From Tistrella mobilis (GTDB lineage: Bacteria > Pseudomonadota > Alphaproteobacteria > Tistrellales > Tistrellaceae): 64,000 nucleotides of DNA. Below, in pieces: positions 55,501-63,376 of this stretch. The stretch lies in NCBI RefSeq assembly GCF_041468085.1, contig NZ_CP121014.1, positions 62,001-126,000 on the forward strand, written 5' to 3'. The translations under genes were made by a program, and so were the position numbers. Below the pieces are notes generated by a model that saw only the letters and a program-made list of their open reading frames with translations, did not search any database and had not been told where the DNA came from. Position 1 is the stretch's first letter; every line of letters begins with the position of its first letter.

Positions 55501-55515
55501 TCGGCCGGCGCCCCA

Positions 55516-55656
55516 TCACTGCCCCAACCAAAGCTTGATCACCAGCCCCACCGCCCCTGTCACCGCCACCCCCGCGACCCAGAGGCCCAGGAACCACAGC
55601 CACTGGCGCGGGCGGGGCAGGTGGTGATGGTGGCGGGGCTTGTCCTGCTCTGCCAT
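55516..55656 (-). CDS. Small cyd-associated membrane peptide (DUF2474)
   Basis: A 46-residue protein, MAEQDKPRHHHHLPRPRQWL then one transmembrane helix WFLGLWVAGVAVTGAVGLVI. Such peptides of the DUF2474 type are encoded directly after bd-oxidase genes, like CydX in E. coli, and probably stabilise the oxidase. It starts 1 bp after the cioB stop. The His run is seen in many members. A longer frame to 55707 overlaps cioB and is not favoured. Confidence 0.75.
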   Translation of the reverse strand: MAEQDKPRHHHHLPRPRQWLWFLGLWVAGVAVTGAVGLVIKLWLGQ

Positions 55657-55657
55657 G

Positions 55658-56665
55658 TCAATGATACCCCTCATGGCCGGTCTTGCCGCGGAACACCCAA
55701 TAGGCATAGGCGGTATAGCCCAGGATGATCGGGATCAGCACCGCGGCGCCGACCAGCATGAAGCTGAGGCTCGCATCGGGGGCGGCCGCGTCCCAGATCG
55801 TCACCGCCTGCGGGACCACATGCGGGAAGATGCTGACCCCGAGCCCCGCGAGGCCGAGGGCGAACAGGGCCAGGGCCATCAGGAAGGGGGTGTAGTCGTG
55901 GTCGCGGCGAAGCCCGTGGAAGAAGGCGGCGGCACAGATCAGCACCAGCAGCGGCACCTGCGCCGTGAACAGCACCCGCGGCCAGGCGAACCAGGCCTCG
56001 TAATAGGCGCCCGACAGGAAGGGCGTCGCCGCGCTCACCGCCGCCATGCAGACGAGCGTGGCGATGCCCAGCCGGAAGGCCAGGCTGCGGCATTGCAGCT
56101 GCAGCACGCCGTCGGTCTTCATCACCAGCCAGGTGGCGCCCAGAAGCGCATAGCCGATCACCAGGCTGACACCGACCAGCAGGCTGAAGGGGGTGAGCCA
56201 GTCCCACCAGCCGCCGGCATAGCTGCGTCCCTCGACCGCGATGCCCTGAAGCAGGGCGCCGAGGGTGATGCCCTGGGCCAGCGTCGCCACGATCGATCCG
56301 GCGGTGAAGGCGAAATCCCAGGCGCGGCGGTGACGGGCGTCGCGCCAGCGGAATTCGAAGGCGACGCCGCGGAAGATCAGCGCCAGCAGCATGGCGATGA
56401 TCGGGGCATAAAGCGCCGGCAGGATGATGGCGTAGGCGAGCGGGAAGGCCGCCATCAGCCCGCCGCCGCCCAGCACCAGCCAGGTCTCGTTGCCGTCCCA
56501 GACGGGGGCCACGGAATTCATCACCCGGTCGCGATGGGGGCCCGGCGCAAAGGCCGGAAACAGGATGCCGAGCCCCAGATCGAAGCCGTCCATGACCACA
56601 TAGGCGAAGACGGCGAAGGCGATGACGAAGGCCCAGATGGTTGGCAGGTCGAAGAAGCTTGTCAT
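55658..56665 (-). CDS. cioB: Cytochrome bd-type quinol oxidase subunit II (CioB)
   Basis: A 335-residue inner-membrane protein with about eight helices. The N-terminus FDLPTIWAFVIAFAVFAYVVMDGFDLGLGIL is highly typical of CydB, followed by NSVAPVWDGNETWLVLGGG. It forms the oxidase core with subunit I, encoded 4 bp upstream. The start at ATG 56665 matches the family; the longer frame to 56740 overlaps cioA in another phase. Confidence 0.94.
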   Translation of the reverse strand: MTSFFDLPTIWAFVIAFAVFAYVVMDGFDLGLGILFPAFAPGPHRDRVMNSVAPVWDGNETWLVLGGGGLMAAFPLAYAIILPALYAPIIAMLLALIFRGVAFEFRWRDARHRRAWDFAFTAGSIVATLAQGITLGALLQGIAVEGRSYAGGWWDWLTPFSLLVGVSLVIGYALLGATWLVMKTDGVLQLQCRSLAFRLGIATLVCMAAVSAATPFLSGAYYEAWFAWPRVLFTAQVPLLVLICAAAFFHGLRRDHDYTPFLMALALFALGLAGLGVSIFPHVVPQAVTIWDAAAPDASLSFMLVGAAVLIPIILGYTAYAYWVFRGKTGHEGYH

Positions 56666-56669
56666 CGGA

Positions 56670-58145
56670 TCACCTCTCCTCGCGGGTGGGTGAGGCATGG
56701 GTGCCGGGGCCGTGGCGGCCGCCGATCGTGCGGCCGGCATGAACCGCGGGTGCCGGCGTGATGCCGGCGGCGCGCACCGGCTGGTGTTCCTCCGCCTCGT
56801 CGTCGCGGGTCTGGTCGGGGGTGGTCGTCTGCGGGGCCTTGTGCATCAGCTTCAGGATGTAGAGCGTGCCGGTGCCGAAGACGATGAAGTAGACGATGAT
56901 GAAGATCAGCAGCGAGGTTGCGACCGCAGGTGCTTCCAGAGGCGAGGCGGATTGTGCCGTGCGCAGCAGGCCATAGACCGTGAAGGGCTGGCGGCCGACT
57001 TCGGTGGTCACCCAGCCGGCGATCACCGCCACGAAGCCCGACGGCCCCATCGCCAGCGCAAAGCGGTGCAGCGCACGCGACGTATGCAGCCGGCCGCGCA
57101 GCCGCTGGACCAGGGCGAAACCGCCCAGCGCCAGCATCAGGAAGCCCAGGGCGACCATGATCCGGAACGACCAGAAGACGATCGGCACATAGGGCCAGTC
57201 CTCGCGCGGGACCGTCTCCAGCCCGTCGAGCGGCGCATTCAGGTCGTGCTTCAGGATCAGGGAAGAGGCTTTGGGGATGGCGATCTGATAGCGCACCTCC
57301 CCCGCCTCCTGATCCGGAATGCCGAACAGGATCAGCGGTGCGCCGTCGGGATGGCTCTCGAAATGGCCCTCCATGGCCATCACCTTGGCGGGCTGATGCT
57401 CCAGCGTGTTCAGCCCGTGCAGGTCGCCGGCGAAGATCTGCACGGGGGCCGCCACCATCACCAGCCCGGTCGCCATCGAGAACATCACCCGCGCCGCCTC
57501 GTTGCGGCGGTCGCGCAGCAGATGCCAGGCACCCACGGCGCCCACCACCAGCGCGGTGGTCAGATAGGCGGCAAGCACGGTATGGGCCAGCCGGTAGGGG
57601 AAGGAGGGGTTGAAGATGATCTCCAGCCAGCTTTCCGGCACGAACTGGCCGACCTCGTTGATCGAGAAGCCCGCCGGGGTCTGCATCCAGCTGTTGGCCG
57701 ACAGGATCCAGAAGGCCGAGATGAAGGTGCCGATCGCGACCATCAGGGTTGCCGCGAAATGCAGCCCGCGGCCGACGCGGTTCATGCCGAACAGCATCAC
57801 GCCCAGGAAGCCGGCTTCAAGGAAGAAGGCGGTCATCACCTCATAGGCCATCAGCGGCCCGATCACCGGCCCGGCCTTGTCCGAGAACACCGACCAGTTG
57901 GTGCCGAACTGATAGGACATCACGATGCCCGACACCACGCCCATGCCGAAGGCGAGGGCGAAGATCTTGAGCCAGTATTTGAACAGGGTGAGATAGACCG
58001 TGCGCCCGGTTTTCAGCCACAGCGCCTCCAGAACCGCCAGATAGCTGGCGAGGCCGATGGACAGGGCCGGAAAGATGAAGTGGAACGACACGGTGAAGGC
58101 GAACTGGATGCGTGCCAGGAGGATGGCGTCGGCCTGATCAAACAT
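56670..58145 (-). CDS. cioA: Cytochrome bd-type quinol oxidase subunit I (CioA, cyanide-insensitive type)
   Basis: A 491-residue subunit. FHFIFPALSIGLA has the haem-ligand His, and GVVSGIVMSYQFGTNW, EAGFLGVMLFG and RQPFTVYGLLRTAQS are conserved CydA segments. The Q-loop between them is short, as in the cyanide-insensitive (Cio) branch. It oxidises ubiquinol and reduces oxygen to water without proton pumping. I choose the start at 58145 (MFDQADAI), since GGAGG lies 6 bp before it; the ATG at 58157 is the alternative. A perfect FNR box lies in the upstream spacer. Confidence 0.94.
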   Translation of the reverse strand: MFDQADAILLARIQFAFTVSFHFIFPALSIGLASYLAVLEALWLKTGRTVYLTLFKYWLKIFALAFGMGVVSGIVMSYQFGTNWSVFSDKAGPVIGPLMAYEVMTAFFLEAGFLGVMLFGMNRVGRGLHFAATLMVAIGTFISAFWILSANSWMQTPAGFSINEVGQFVPESWLEIIFNPSFPYRLAHTVLAAYLTTALVVGAVGAWHLLRDRRNEAARVMFSMATGLVMVAAPVQIFAGDLHGLNTLEHQPAKVMAMEGHFESHPDGAPLILFGIPDQEAGEVRYQIAIPKASSLILKHDLNAPLDGLETVPREDWPYVPIVFWSFRIMVALGFLMLALGGFALVQRLRGRLHTSRALHRFALAMGPSGFVAVIAGWVTTEVGRQPFTVYGLLRTAQSASPLEAPAVATSLLIFIIVYFIVFGTGTLYILKLMHKAPQTTTPDQTRDDEAEEHQPVRAAGITPAPAVHAGRTIGGRHGPGTHASPTREER

Positions 58146-58600
58146 GGCCGCCTCCATCGGGTGACCCCTGGCCCCGGGCGGTGGGCCGGCGGCGCGGCGG
58201 GCGGGTCGATGCCATGACACTCCTCCTCGGAAGATGGTCCCGGGCTCGAACGGGCGGTACGACGTCGTCGCAACGGCGTCTGGATCATAAGGTTGCCCGC
58301 GACACGGTTCCGGCAAGGCAGGGCGAGGCGGTGTGTCGCGGCAGCGCCATCCAAGACCTGCCGGCGGCCATGCCTCAACCGCAACAATGTCGCAGACCTG
58401 TCGCAGGGGCGCGCTACCGGAAATAGAGGACGGCGCCCGGCCGGCAGCTGCGTCATCCGGTCGCGCAGCCGGGTAACATCTTGAGACAGCGCAGCGAATT
58501 CTTCCGCCACCCCGCCGCCGATCTGTCCGCGCTGCCCCTGCAGCCACTGCCGCAGCCGGTTTAACCAAACGCGCATTTGCGACGTCAGGCCGCGATATTT

Positions 58601-58614
58601 TTGATCTGGATCAA
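58601..58614. promoter_or_regulatory. FNR/ANR/FixK-type box
   Basis: TTGATCTGGATCAA is a perfect TTGAT-N4-ATCAA site for an oxygen-responsive FNR/FixK regulator. bd-type oxidases are common targets under low oxygen. The site is 456 bp upstream of the cioA start and 114 bp upstream of the acyl-CoA synthetase start, so it could serve either strand. Confidence 0.75.
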
Positions 58615-58651
58615 AGCGCGGCGCCCGATTCCGTGAGAGGCTGGCCATTCC

Positions 58652-58667
58652 ATACCAAGAGGTATTG
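58652..58667. promoter_or_regulatory. Operator copy 1 of ATACC-N4-RGTAYTG
   Basis: ATACCAAGAGGTATTG contains the exact inverted repeat ATACC / GGTAT with a 4-bp centre. It lies 60 bp before the acyl-CoA synthetase start. Similar sites stand at 60359 and 63346, before the other two transcription units of this catabolic group. The regulator is not encoded in the window. Confidence 0.6.
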
Positions 58668-58727
58668 ACTCAACGGCGACGTCACGGTACTTCCTTGTCC
58701 AACGAATAGCGACGCAGGGAGGACGAA

Positions 58728-60302
58728 ATGACGTCGCAGGCTCCGGCCGTTCACGGCCGTGGCGAGCCCCGGCCGGCCTTCGGGTCCGTGCTGGCGGCCT
58801 TCGACCACGCCGTCACCCAACATCCTGAAACCACGGCACTCGTCCATCGCGGCCGCAGCCTGGATTATGCGGCCGAGGGTCGCGCGGTGGCTGAACTCGC
58901 GGCCTGGATCGGATCCGGCGGCTTTGCCGGCCGCACCGTGGTTCTGCTGATCCCGAACGGGATCGAGTATCATCTGGCATACTTTGCGGTCTTGTACGCC
59001 GGCGCGACGCCGGTGCTGCTGAACCCGCTCTACCCCGCGCCGGCGCTGGAACCGCTGTTTGCCGATGCCGAACCGGCACTGGTGCTGACGGTGCCCGAAA
59101 CGGCAGAGGCCGCCCGCGCGCTGATGCCCCGTTTCGGCCACCAGGTGCTGGTGCTGGGCAAGGGGGATTTCACGCCCGAGGCCCTGGCTGCCCGCGGGCC
59201 GGCGGTCTGGACGCCGCGCGAGGTCTCGCCCGAGGCGCCGGCCGCGCTGATGTTCACCGGCGGCACCACCGGCATCTCCAAGGCGATCATCCACAGCCAT
59301 CGGGCGATGATGGATGCGATCCTGCGCATCGACTGGGGTTGGCCGACCCGCGCCCATGGCGAGATCTGGCTGCCGGTCGCGCCGATGTTCCACATCTATG
59401 GCTGGCTGTTCGGGGTGGGCAATCCCGTCCATGCCTGTGCGACGCTGGTGATCCCCGATCGTTTCCAGCCGGATCACGTCGTCGATCTGATCGCGCATCA
59501 CCGGGTCACGGTGTTCGGCGGCGGCCCCCCGGCCATCTATCAGGGGCTGATGGCGGCGCAGCAGTTCGAGACCGCCGATCTCTCTTCGCTCGCCGTCTGC
59601 GGCGGCGGCGGCGCGCCCTTCCCGGTGGAGGTGCTGAAGCGCTGGAAGGACCGGACCGGGGTCGACATCGCCGAAGGCTATGGCATGACCGAGATTGCGC
59701 CGATCGCGGTCAACACCGACAGTTTCGGCCGCAAGGCCGGGTCGGTCGGCAAGCCGGTGCCGGATGTCGCGATCCGCATCGCCGATCTGAACGACTGGTC
59801 GCGGGAATTGCCGACGGGTGAGGCGGGGGAGGTCTGCGTGCGCGGGCCGCACGCCCTGACCGAATACCGCAACCGGCCCGACGAGACCGCCGCCACCATC
59901 CGCGATGGCTGGGTGCTGACCGGCGATATCGGTTTCGTCGATGCCGAAGGCTTCCTGACCATCACCGACCGCAAGAAGGACGTGATCCTGGTCAAGGGGT
60001 TCAACGTCTTCCCGCGCGAGGTTGAAGAGGTCATCCACCAGCATCCGGATGTCCGCGGCGTGGGCGTGGTGAGCCTGCCCGATGCGCGCGCCGGCGAACG
60101 GATCATCGCCTTCGTGGTCGTCGACCCCTATGCCGGGACCGGTGTGGCGGAGCTGACGGCCCATTGCAAGGCCCGGCTCGTCGCCTACAAGGTGCCGGCC
60201 GAGATCCGCCTGATCGAGGATCTGCCGCTGACCCCGGCCCGCAAGCTGGACCGGATCGCGCTGCGCCGCCAGGCGGCAGAGGCGGCAGAGGCTGCGGCCT
60301 GA
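58728..60302 (+). CDS. AMP-forming acyl-CoA synthetase
   Basis: A 524-residue ANL-superfamily ligase. Core motifs: ALMFTGGTTGISKAIIHSH (A3 P-loop), EGYGMTEIAP (A5), TGDIGFVD (A7), DRKKDVILVKGFNVFPREVE (A8) and the C-terminal LPLTPARKLDRIAL with the catalytic Lys (A10). It converts a carboxylate to its CoA thioester. A terminator follows immediately, so it is a separate unit from the TRAP genes, but all share one operator sequence. The meta-cleavage-type hydrolase gene downstream hints at an aromatic acid, but the substrate is not determined. Confidence 0.92.
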   Translation: MTSQAPAVHGRGEPRPAFGSVLAAFDHAVTQHPETTALVHRGRSLDYAAEGRAVAELAAWIGSGGFAGRTVVLLIPNGIEYHLAYFAVLYAGATPVLLNPLYPAPALEPLFADAEPALVLTVPETAEAARALMPRFGHQVLVLGKGDFTPEALAARGPAVWTPREVSPEAPAALMFTGGTTGISKAIIHSHRAMMDAILRIDWGWPTRAHGEIWLPVAPMFHIYGWLFGVGNPVHACATLVIPDRFQPDHVVDLIAHHRVTVFGGGPPAIYQGLMAAQQFETADLSSLAVCGGGGAPFPVEVLKRWKDRTGVDIAEGYGMTEIAPIAVNTDSFGRKAGSVGKPVPDVAIRIADLNDWSRELPTGEAGEVCVRGPHALTEYRNRPDETAATIRDGWVLTGDIGFVDAEGFLTITDRKKDVILVKGFNVFPREVEEVIHQHPDVRGVGVVSLPDARAGERIIAFVVVDPYAGTGVAELTAHCKARLVAYKVPAEIRLIEDLPLTPARKLDRIALRRQAAEAAEAAA

Positions 60303-60320
60303 ACGCCGACCGACGGCCAT

Positions 60321-60349
60321 GGCGCGCCCTGTGTGGCGCGCCGCTTTTT
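60321..60349 (+). terminator. Rho-independent terminator after the acyl-CoA synthetase gene
   Basis: GGCGCGCC (60321-60328) pairs with a second GGCGCGCC (60335-60342), an 8-bp G+C-only stem with the loop CTGTGT, followed by GC and five T residues. It begins 19 bp after the synthetase stop. Confidence 0.8.
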
Positions 60350-60358
60350 GCCCTCAAC

Positions 60359-60374
60359 ATACCAAAGAGTACTG
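60359..60374. promoter_or_regulatory. Operator copy 2 of ATACC-N4-RGTAYTG
   Basis: ATACCAAAGAGTACTG matches copies 1 and 3 at ATACC, GTA and TG with the same 4-bp spacing. It lies 29 bp upstream of the TRAP binding-protein start and just after the terminator of the previous gene, so it marks a separate promoter. Confidence 0.55.
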
Positions 60375-60403
60375 CAGGGCGTCAGCAGAAGGGGGGATTG
60401 TCC

Positions 60404-61483
60404 ATGAAGATGCAAGGCCTGAGGCTCGCCGGCCTCAAACTCGCCGGCCTCAAACTCGGCGGCCTCAAACTCGGTCTGGCGACAGCCGGCGCCGTGTTCG
60501 CGATGACCGCGGCGGCCATGGCCGAGCCGGTGGTGCTGCGCTACAACCAGTGGTTCCCGACCGGCCATTGGTCGCAGACCGAGGGTCTGTATCCCTGGTT
60601 CGCCGAGATCGAGAAGGCGACCGAAGGCCGGGTGAAGGTGGAGCCGTCGGCCAAGCCGATCGCGCCGCCGAACCGCAATTATCAGGCGGTGGTCGACGGT
60701 GTCGCCGATCTCGCCTGGGGGCCTCATGGCTATACCCCCGGCGTGTTTCCGCTGACCGAAATGGTGGAACTGCCCTTCATCACCGAGGATGCCGGCAAAA
60801 GCTCGGTCGCCTTCTGGCGGCTGTGGGAGAATTATTTCGCGCCCACCGGCATGCAGGGCGATGTGGTGACACTGGCGATGCACGTCACCTCGGGCGGCAA
60901 CATCCATATGCGTGAGACCGCGGTCGAAAGCCTTGCCGACCTGAAGGCGCAGAAGATCCGCGTGCCCACCCCCACCGTCGGCCGGGTGCTGAAGGATGTG
61001 GGCGCGGTGCCGGTTTCGGGGTCGCTGGGTGAACTGCGCGAGATGCTCTCTCGCGGCATCATCGACGGCACGGCGATTTCCGACGAACTGGTCACCGGCT
61101 TCAAGGTCGAACAGTATGTGAAGCACGTTACCCGCATCCCCGGCGGGCTCTATTCCAACGCCGCCTTCGTGATCGTCAACAAGGCGAAGTGGGACAAGAT
61201 CTCGGAAGCCGACCGTGCCGCCATCCTGAAGCTGTCGGGCGAGACGCTCTCGGAAAAGATGGGCGCCCTCTGGCACAGACACGACCTGATCGCGCGTGAG
61301 GCCATCAAGGCCGAACTGGGCGATGCCTATCGTGATGCCAGCCCGGCCTTCGTGGCCGAATTGAAGGCTGCCTTCCAGCCGGCCGAGGTGGCATGGCTGG
61401 AACAGGCCGCGAAGCTCGGTGTCGACGGCGGCGGCGCGCTCGATTTCTACCGCGCCGAACTGGCCCGCAGCGGGGGCAAGTAA
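60404..61483 (+). CDS. TRAP transporter periplasmic binding protein (DctP type)
   Basis: A 359-residue secreted binding protein. The signal peptide is unusual: after the initiator come repeats of a five-residue unit (LAGLK, LAGLK, LGGLK) encoded by a 15-bp tandem repeat, then a normal hydrophobic core and MAEPV cleavage region. The mature chain has VVLRYNQWFPTGHW, LADLKAQKIRVPTPTVGRVL with the substrate-carboxylate Arg, and SRGIIDGTAISDELV. The permease genes follow at 61488 and 62006. ATG 60404 is preceded by AAGGGGGG. Confidence 0.92.
   Translation: MKMQGLRLAGLKLAGLKLGGLKLGLATAGAVFAMTAAAMAEPVVLRYNQWFPTGHWSQTEGLYPWFAEIEKATEGRVKVEPSAKPIAPPNRNYQAVVDGVADLAWGPHGYTPGVFPLTEMVELPFITEDAGKSSVAFWRLWENYFAPTGMQGDVVTLAMHVTSGGNIHMRETAVESLADLKAQKIRVPTPTVGRVLKDVGAVPVSGSLGELREMLSRGIIDGTAISDELVTGFKVEQYVKHVTRIPGGLYSNAAFVIVNKAKWDKISEADRAAILKLSGETLSEKMGALWHRHDLIAREAIKAELGDAYRDASPAFVAELKAAFQPAEVAWLEQAAKLGVDGGGALDFYRAELARSGGK
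60425..60469 (+). repeat. Three 15-bp tandem repeats inside the signal-peptide region
   Basis: CTCGCCGGCCTCAAA occurs twice exactly (60425-60439, 60440-60454) and once with one change (60455-60469). Units are in frame, so gain or loss of a copy would change signal-peptide length by five residues without a frameshift. A fourth, diverged unit begins at 60470. Confidence 0.85.
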
Positions 61484-61487
61484 GGCC

Positions 61488-62009
61488 ATGATCGCCCTGA
61501 TCCGCATGGTGCGCGGCCTGACCGACCGGATCGCCATGGGCACGCTGATGCTCATGGCCCTGGTCACCTTCGTCGACGTCGCCGGCCGGGTGCTGTTCAA
61601 CGCGCCGCTGGGCTTCGCCTACGAGATGATCGGCGTGCTGCTGGGCCTTGCCACCTATGCCGGGCTCTATGCCACCCAGCTGCATCGCGGTCATATCGCG
61701 ATCGACCTGCTGGAAGATCGCTACCGGCGCTGGCCACGGTTCGATGCGGCCCGGGGCGGCCTGGTCTGGCTGGTGGAGGCTCTGTTCTGGGGGCTGGTCG
61801 CCGCCTGGATCACCCGCCAGGCCGGCACCTCCATGGCCTATGGCGAGACCTTTCTCTTCCTGCCGGTTCCGAAGCATGTGCCGCTCTATGCCATCGCGGT
61901 GCTTGCCTGGGTGGCGCTGGCCGGCCACCTGGCCCGGGGCTGGCTGTCGCTGACCGGCCGTGACATCACGCCCCCCGCCGGGGCCGGCAAAGCGGAGCAG
62001 GTCGGATGA
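61488..62009 (+). CDS. TRAP transporter small permease (DctQ type)
   Basis: A 173-residue four-helix membrane protein. IAMGTLMLMALVTFVDVAGRV is the first helix with the conserved Asp-Val-x-x-Arg, and HRGHIAIDLLEDRYRRWP is the charged loop that identifies DctQ. It starts 4 bp after the binding-protein stop and overlaps the large permease gene by 4 bp (ATGA). A longer frame from 61419 overlaps the binding-protein gene and is not needed. Confidence 0.9.
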   Translation: MIALIRMVRGLTDRIAMGTLMLMALVTFVDVAGRVLFNAPLGFAYEMIGVLLGLATYAGLYATQLHRGHIAIDLLEDRYRRWPRFDAARGGLVWLVEALFWGLVAAWITRQAGTSMAYGETFLFLPVPKHVPLYAIAVLAWVALAGHLARGWLSLTGRDITPPAGAGKAEQVG

Positions 62010-63295
62010 TCGTCACCATCGCTTTCCTGATCCTGTTCGCGCTGCTGCTGCTGCGCACACCGATCGCGGCCGCCACCGGCCTGGTCGGCATCGGCGGGCT
62101 TGCGGTCTATCAGGGCATCGGCCCGGCGCTGTCGCAGATCGGCATCATCGCCACCGAGACGGTGCTCACCTATGAATTCGCGGTCATCCCGCTGTTCATC
62201 CTGATGGGCGCCTTCATCAGCCGGTCGGGCATCGCCGAGGAGCTCTACCGGGCCTGCCATGCCCTGGTCGGCCATCGCCGGGGCGGGCTCGCGGTCGCCA
62301 CCGTCGTCGCCTGCGGCGGCTTCGGGGCGGTCTGCGGCTCCAGCCTCGCCACCGCGGCCACCATGTCGCGGGTCGCCTATCCGCCGATGAAAAAATACGG
62401 CTACAGCGATGCGCTGGCCTCGGGCTCGATCGCGGCCGGCGGCACGCTCGGCATCCTGATCCCGCCTTCGATCGCGCTGGTCTTCTACGGCATCCTGACC
62501 GAGACCGATATCGGCCAGCTGTTCATCGCCGGGCTTCTGCCGGGTGTGGTCGGCATCCTGTTCTATGCCGCGGCGGTGGTGGCGGTCACCACGTTCGACC
62601 GCACCGCCGGGCCGGCGGCGGACCGGATGCCGCTGGCTGAACGGCTGAGGGCGCTGCGCGATGTCTGGGCCACGGGTCTGCTGTTCTTCATCGTGATGGG
62701 CGGCATCTATGGCGGGTTCTTCTCGCCCACCGAAAGCGCCGGCATCGGCGCGGTCGGCGCCCTGCTCATCACCGCCGCCCGTGGCCGGGCGACGTTCTCC
62801 ATGATCCGCGATGCGCTGACCGATGCCGCCCATACCACCGTCGCCCTGATCGCGATCCTGATCGGCGCCTTCCTCTTCGCCAATCTGATCAATGTGGCAA
62901 GCGTCCCCCAGGCGCTGGTCGCCTGGATCGGGGCTCTGGACGTGCCGCCGCTGGTGGTGATCCTGGCGATCATCGGCGTCTATCTGGTGCTGGGCTGCGT
63001 GCTGGAAAGCATGTCGATGATGCTGCTGACCGTGCCGGTGTTCTATCCGCTGGTCGCGAGCCTGGGCTACGACCTGATCTGGTTCGGCATCGTGGTGGTG
63101 GTGGTGACCGAGATCAGCCTGATCACCCCGCCGATCGGCCTCAACGTCTTCGTGCTGCGCGCGGTGCTGCCCGATGTCCGGCTGGCCTCGGTGTTCCGCG
63201 GGGTCATGCCCTTCATCGCCGCCGATATCGTCCGGCTTGCCCTCATCCTGTTCGTGCCCTGGCTGTCGCTGGCCCTGCCGCAGCTGATGCGCTAG
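62006..63295 (+). CDS. TRAP transporter large permease (DctM type)
   Basis: A 429-residue protein with about twelve helices. EFAVIPLFILMGAFISRSGIA and GGFGAVCGSSLATAATMSRVAYPPMKKYGY match the conserved DctM regions, with SIAAGGTLGILIPPSIALVFYG (about 145-166) and LITPPIGLNVFVLRAVLPDV near the C-terminus. It completes the importer. The following hydrolase gene is preceded by its own operator copy, so it may also be transcribed separately. Confidence 0.94.
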   Translation: MIVTIAFLILFALLLLRTPIAAATGLVGIGGLAVYQGIGPALSQIGIIATETVLTYEFAVIPLFILMGAFISRSGIAEELYRACHALVGHRRGGLAVATVVACGGFGAVCGSSLATAATMSRVAYPPMKKYGYSDALASGSIAAGGTLGILIPPSIALVFYGILTETDIGQLFIAGLLPGVVGILFYAAAVVAVTTFDRTAGPAADRMPLAERLRALRDVWATGLLFFIVMGGIYGGFFSPTESAGIGAVGALLITAARGRATFSMIRDALTDAAHTTVALIAILIGAFLFANLINVASVPQALVAWIGALDVPPLVVILAIIGVYLVLGCVLESMSMMLLTVPVFYPLVASLGYDLIWFGIVVVVVTEISLITPPIGLNVFVLRAVLPDVRLASVFRGVMPFIAADIVRLALILFVPWLSLALPQLMR

Positions 63296-63345
63296 CCGAT
63301 CCTGCCCTTTGTCATGTCCCCGACCATGGGGTTGCGTCTCTTCCA

Positions 63346-63361
63346 TACCTTCAGGTACTGA
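63346..63361. promoter_or_regulatory. Operator copy 3 of ATACC-N4-RGTAYTG
   Basis: ATACCTTCAGGTACTG is the third copy of the shared motif. It is 15 bp before the hydrolase start, upstream of its AAAAGGAA ribosome binding site. A regulator bound here could block initiation or early elongation. Confidence 0.55.
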
Positions 63362-63376
63362 AAAGGAACTGCACAG

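Larger units (their letters stand above)
58146..58727. other. 582-bp divergent spacer between cioA and the acyl-CoA synthetase gene
   Basis: The spacer holds an FNR/FixK box (58601-58614) and the first copy of the ATACC-N4-GGTAT operator (58652-58667). On the minus strand, about 55 codons from ATG 58576 (MRVWLNRLRQWLQGQ...) have coding-like codons and amphipathic helices, but the frame then degrades and runs into cioA out of phase. It may be a relic or a short unknown peptide. Otherwise I see no gene; the cioAB leader would be long if transcribed from the FNR site. Confidence 0.4.

Noticed and set aside
48099-55515. CRISPR repeat array next to the cmr genes
   Set aside because: I looked for regularly spaced 28-40-bp direct repeats on both sides and in the spacers and found none; gene spacing leaves no room inside the operon.
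58112-58426. Plus-strand ORF in the cioA upstream region
   Set aside because: Overlaps the cioA 5' end antisense, has no ribosome binding site and has a random-looking composition.
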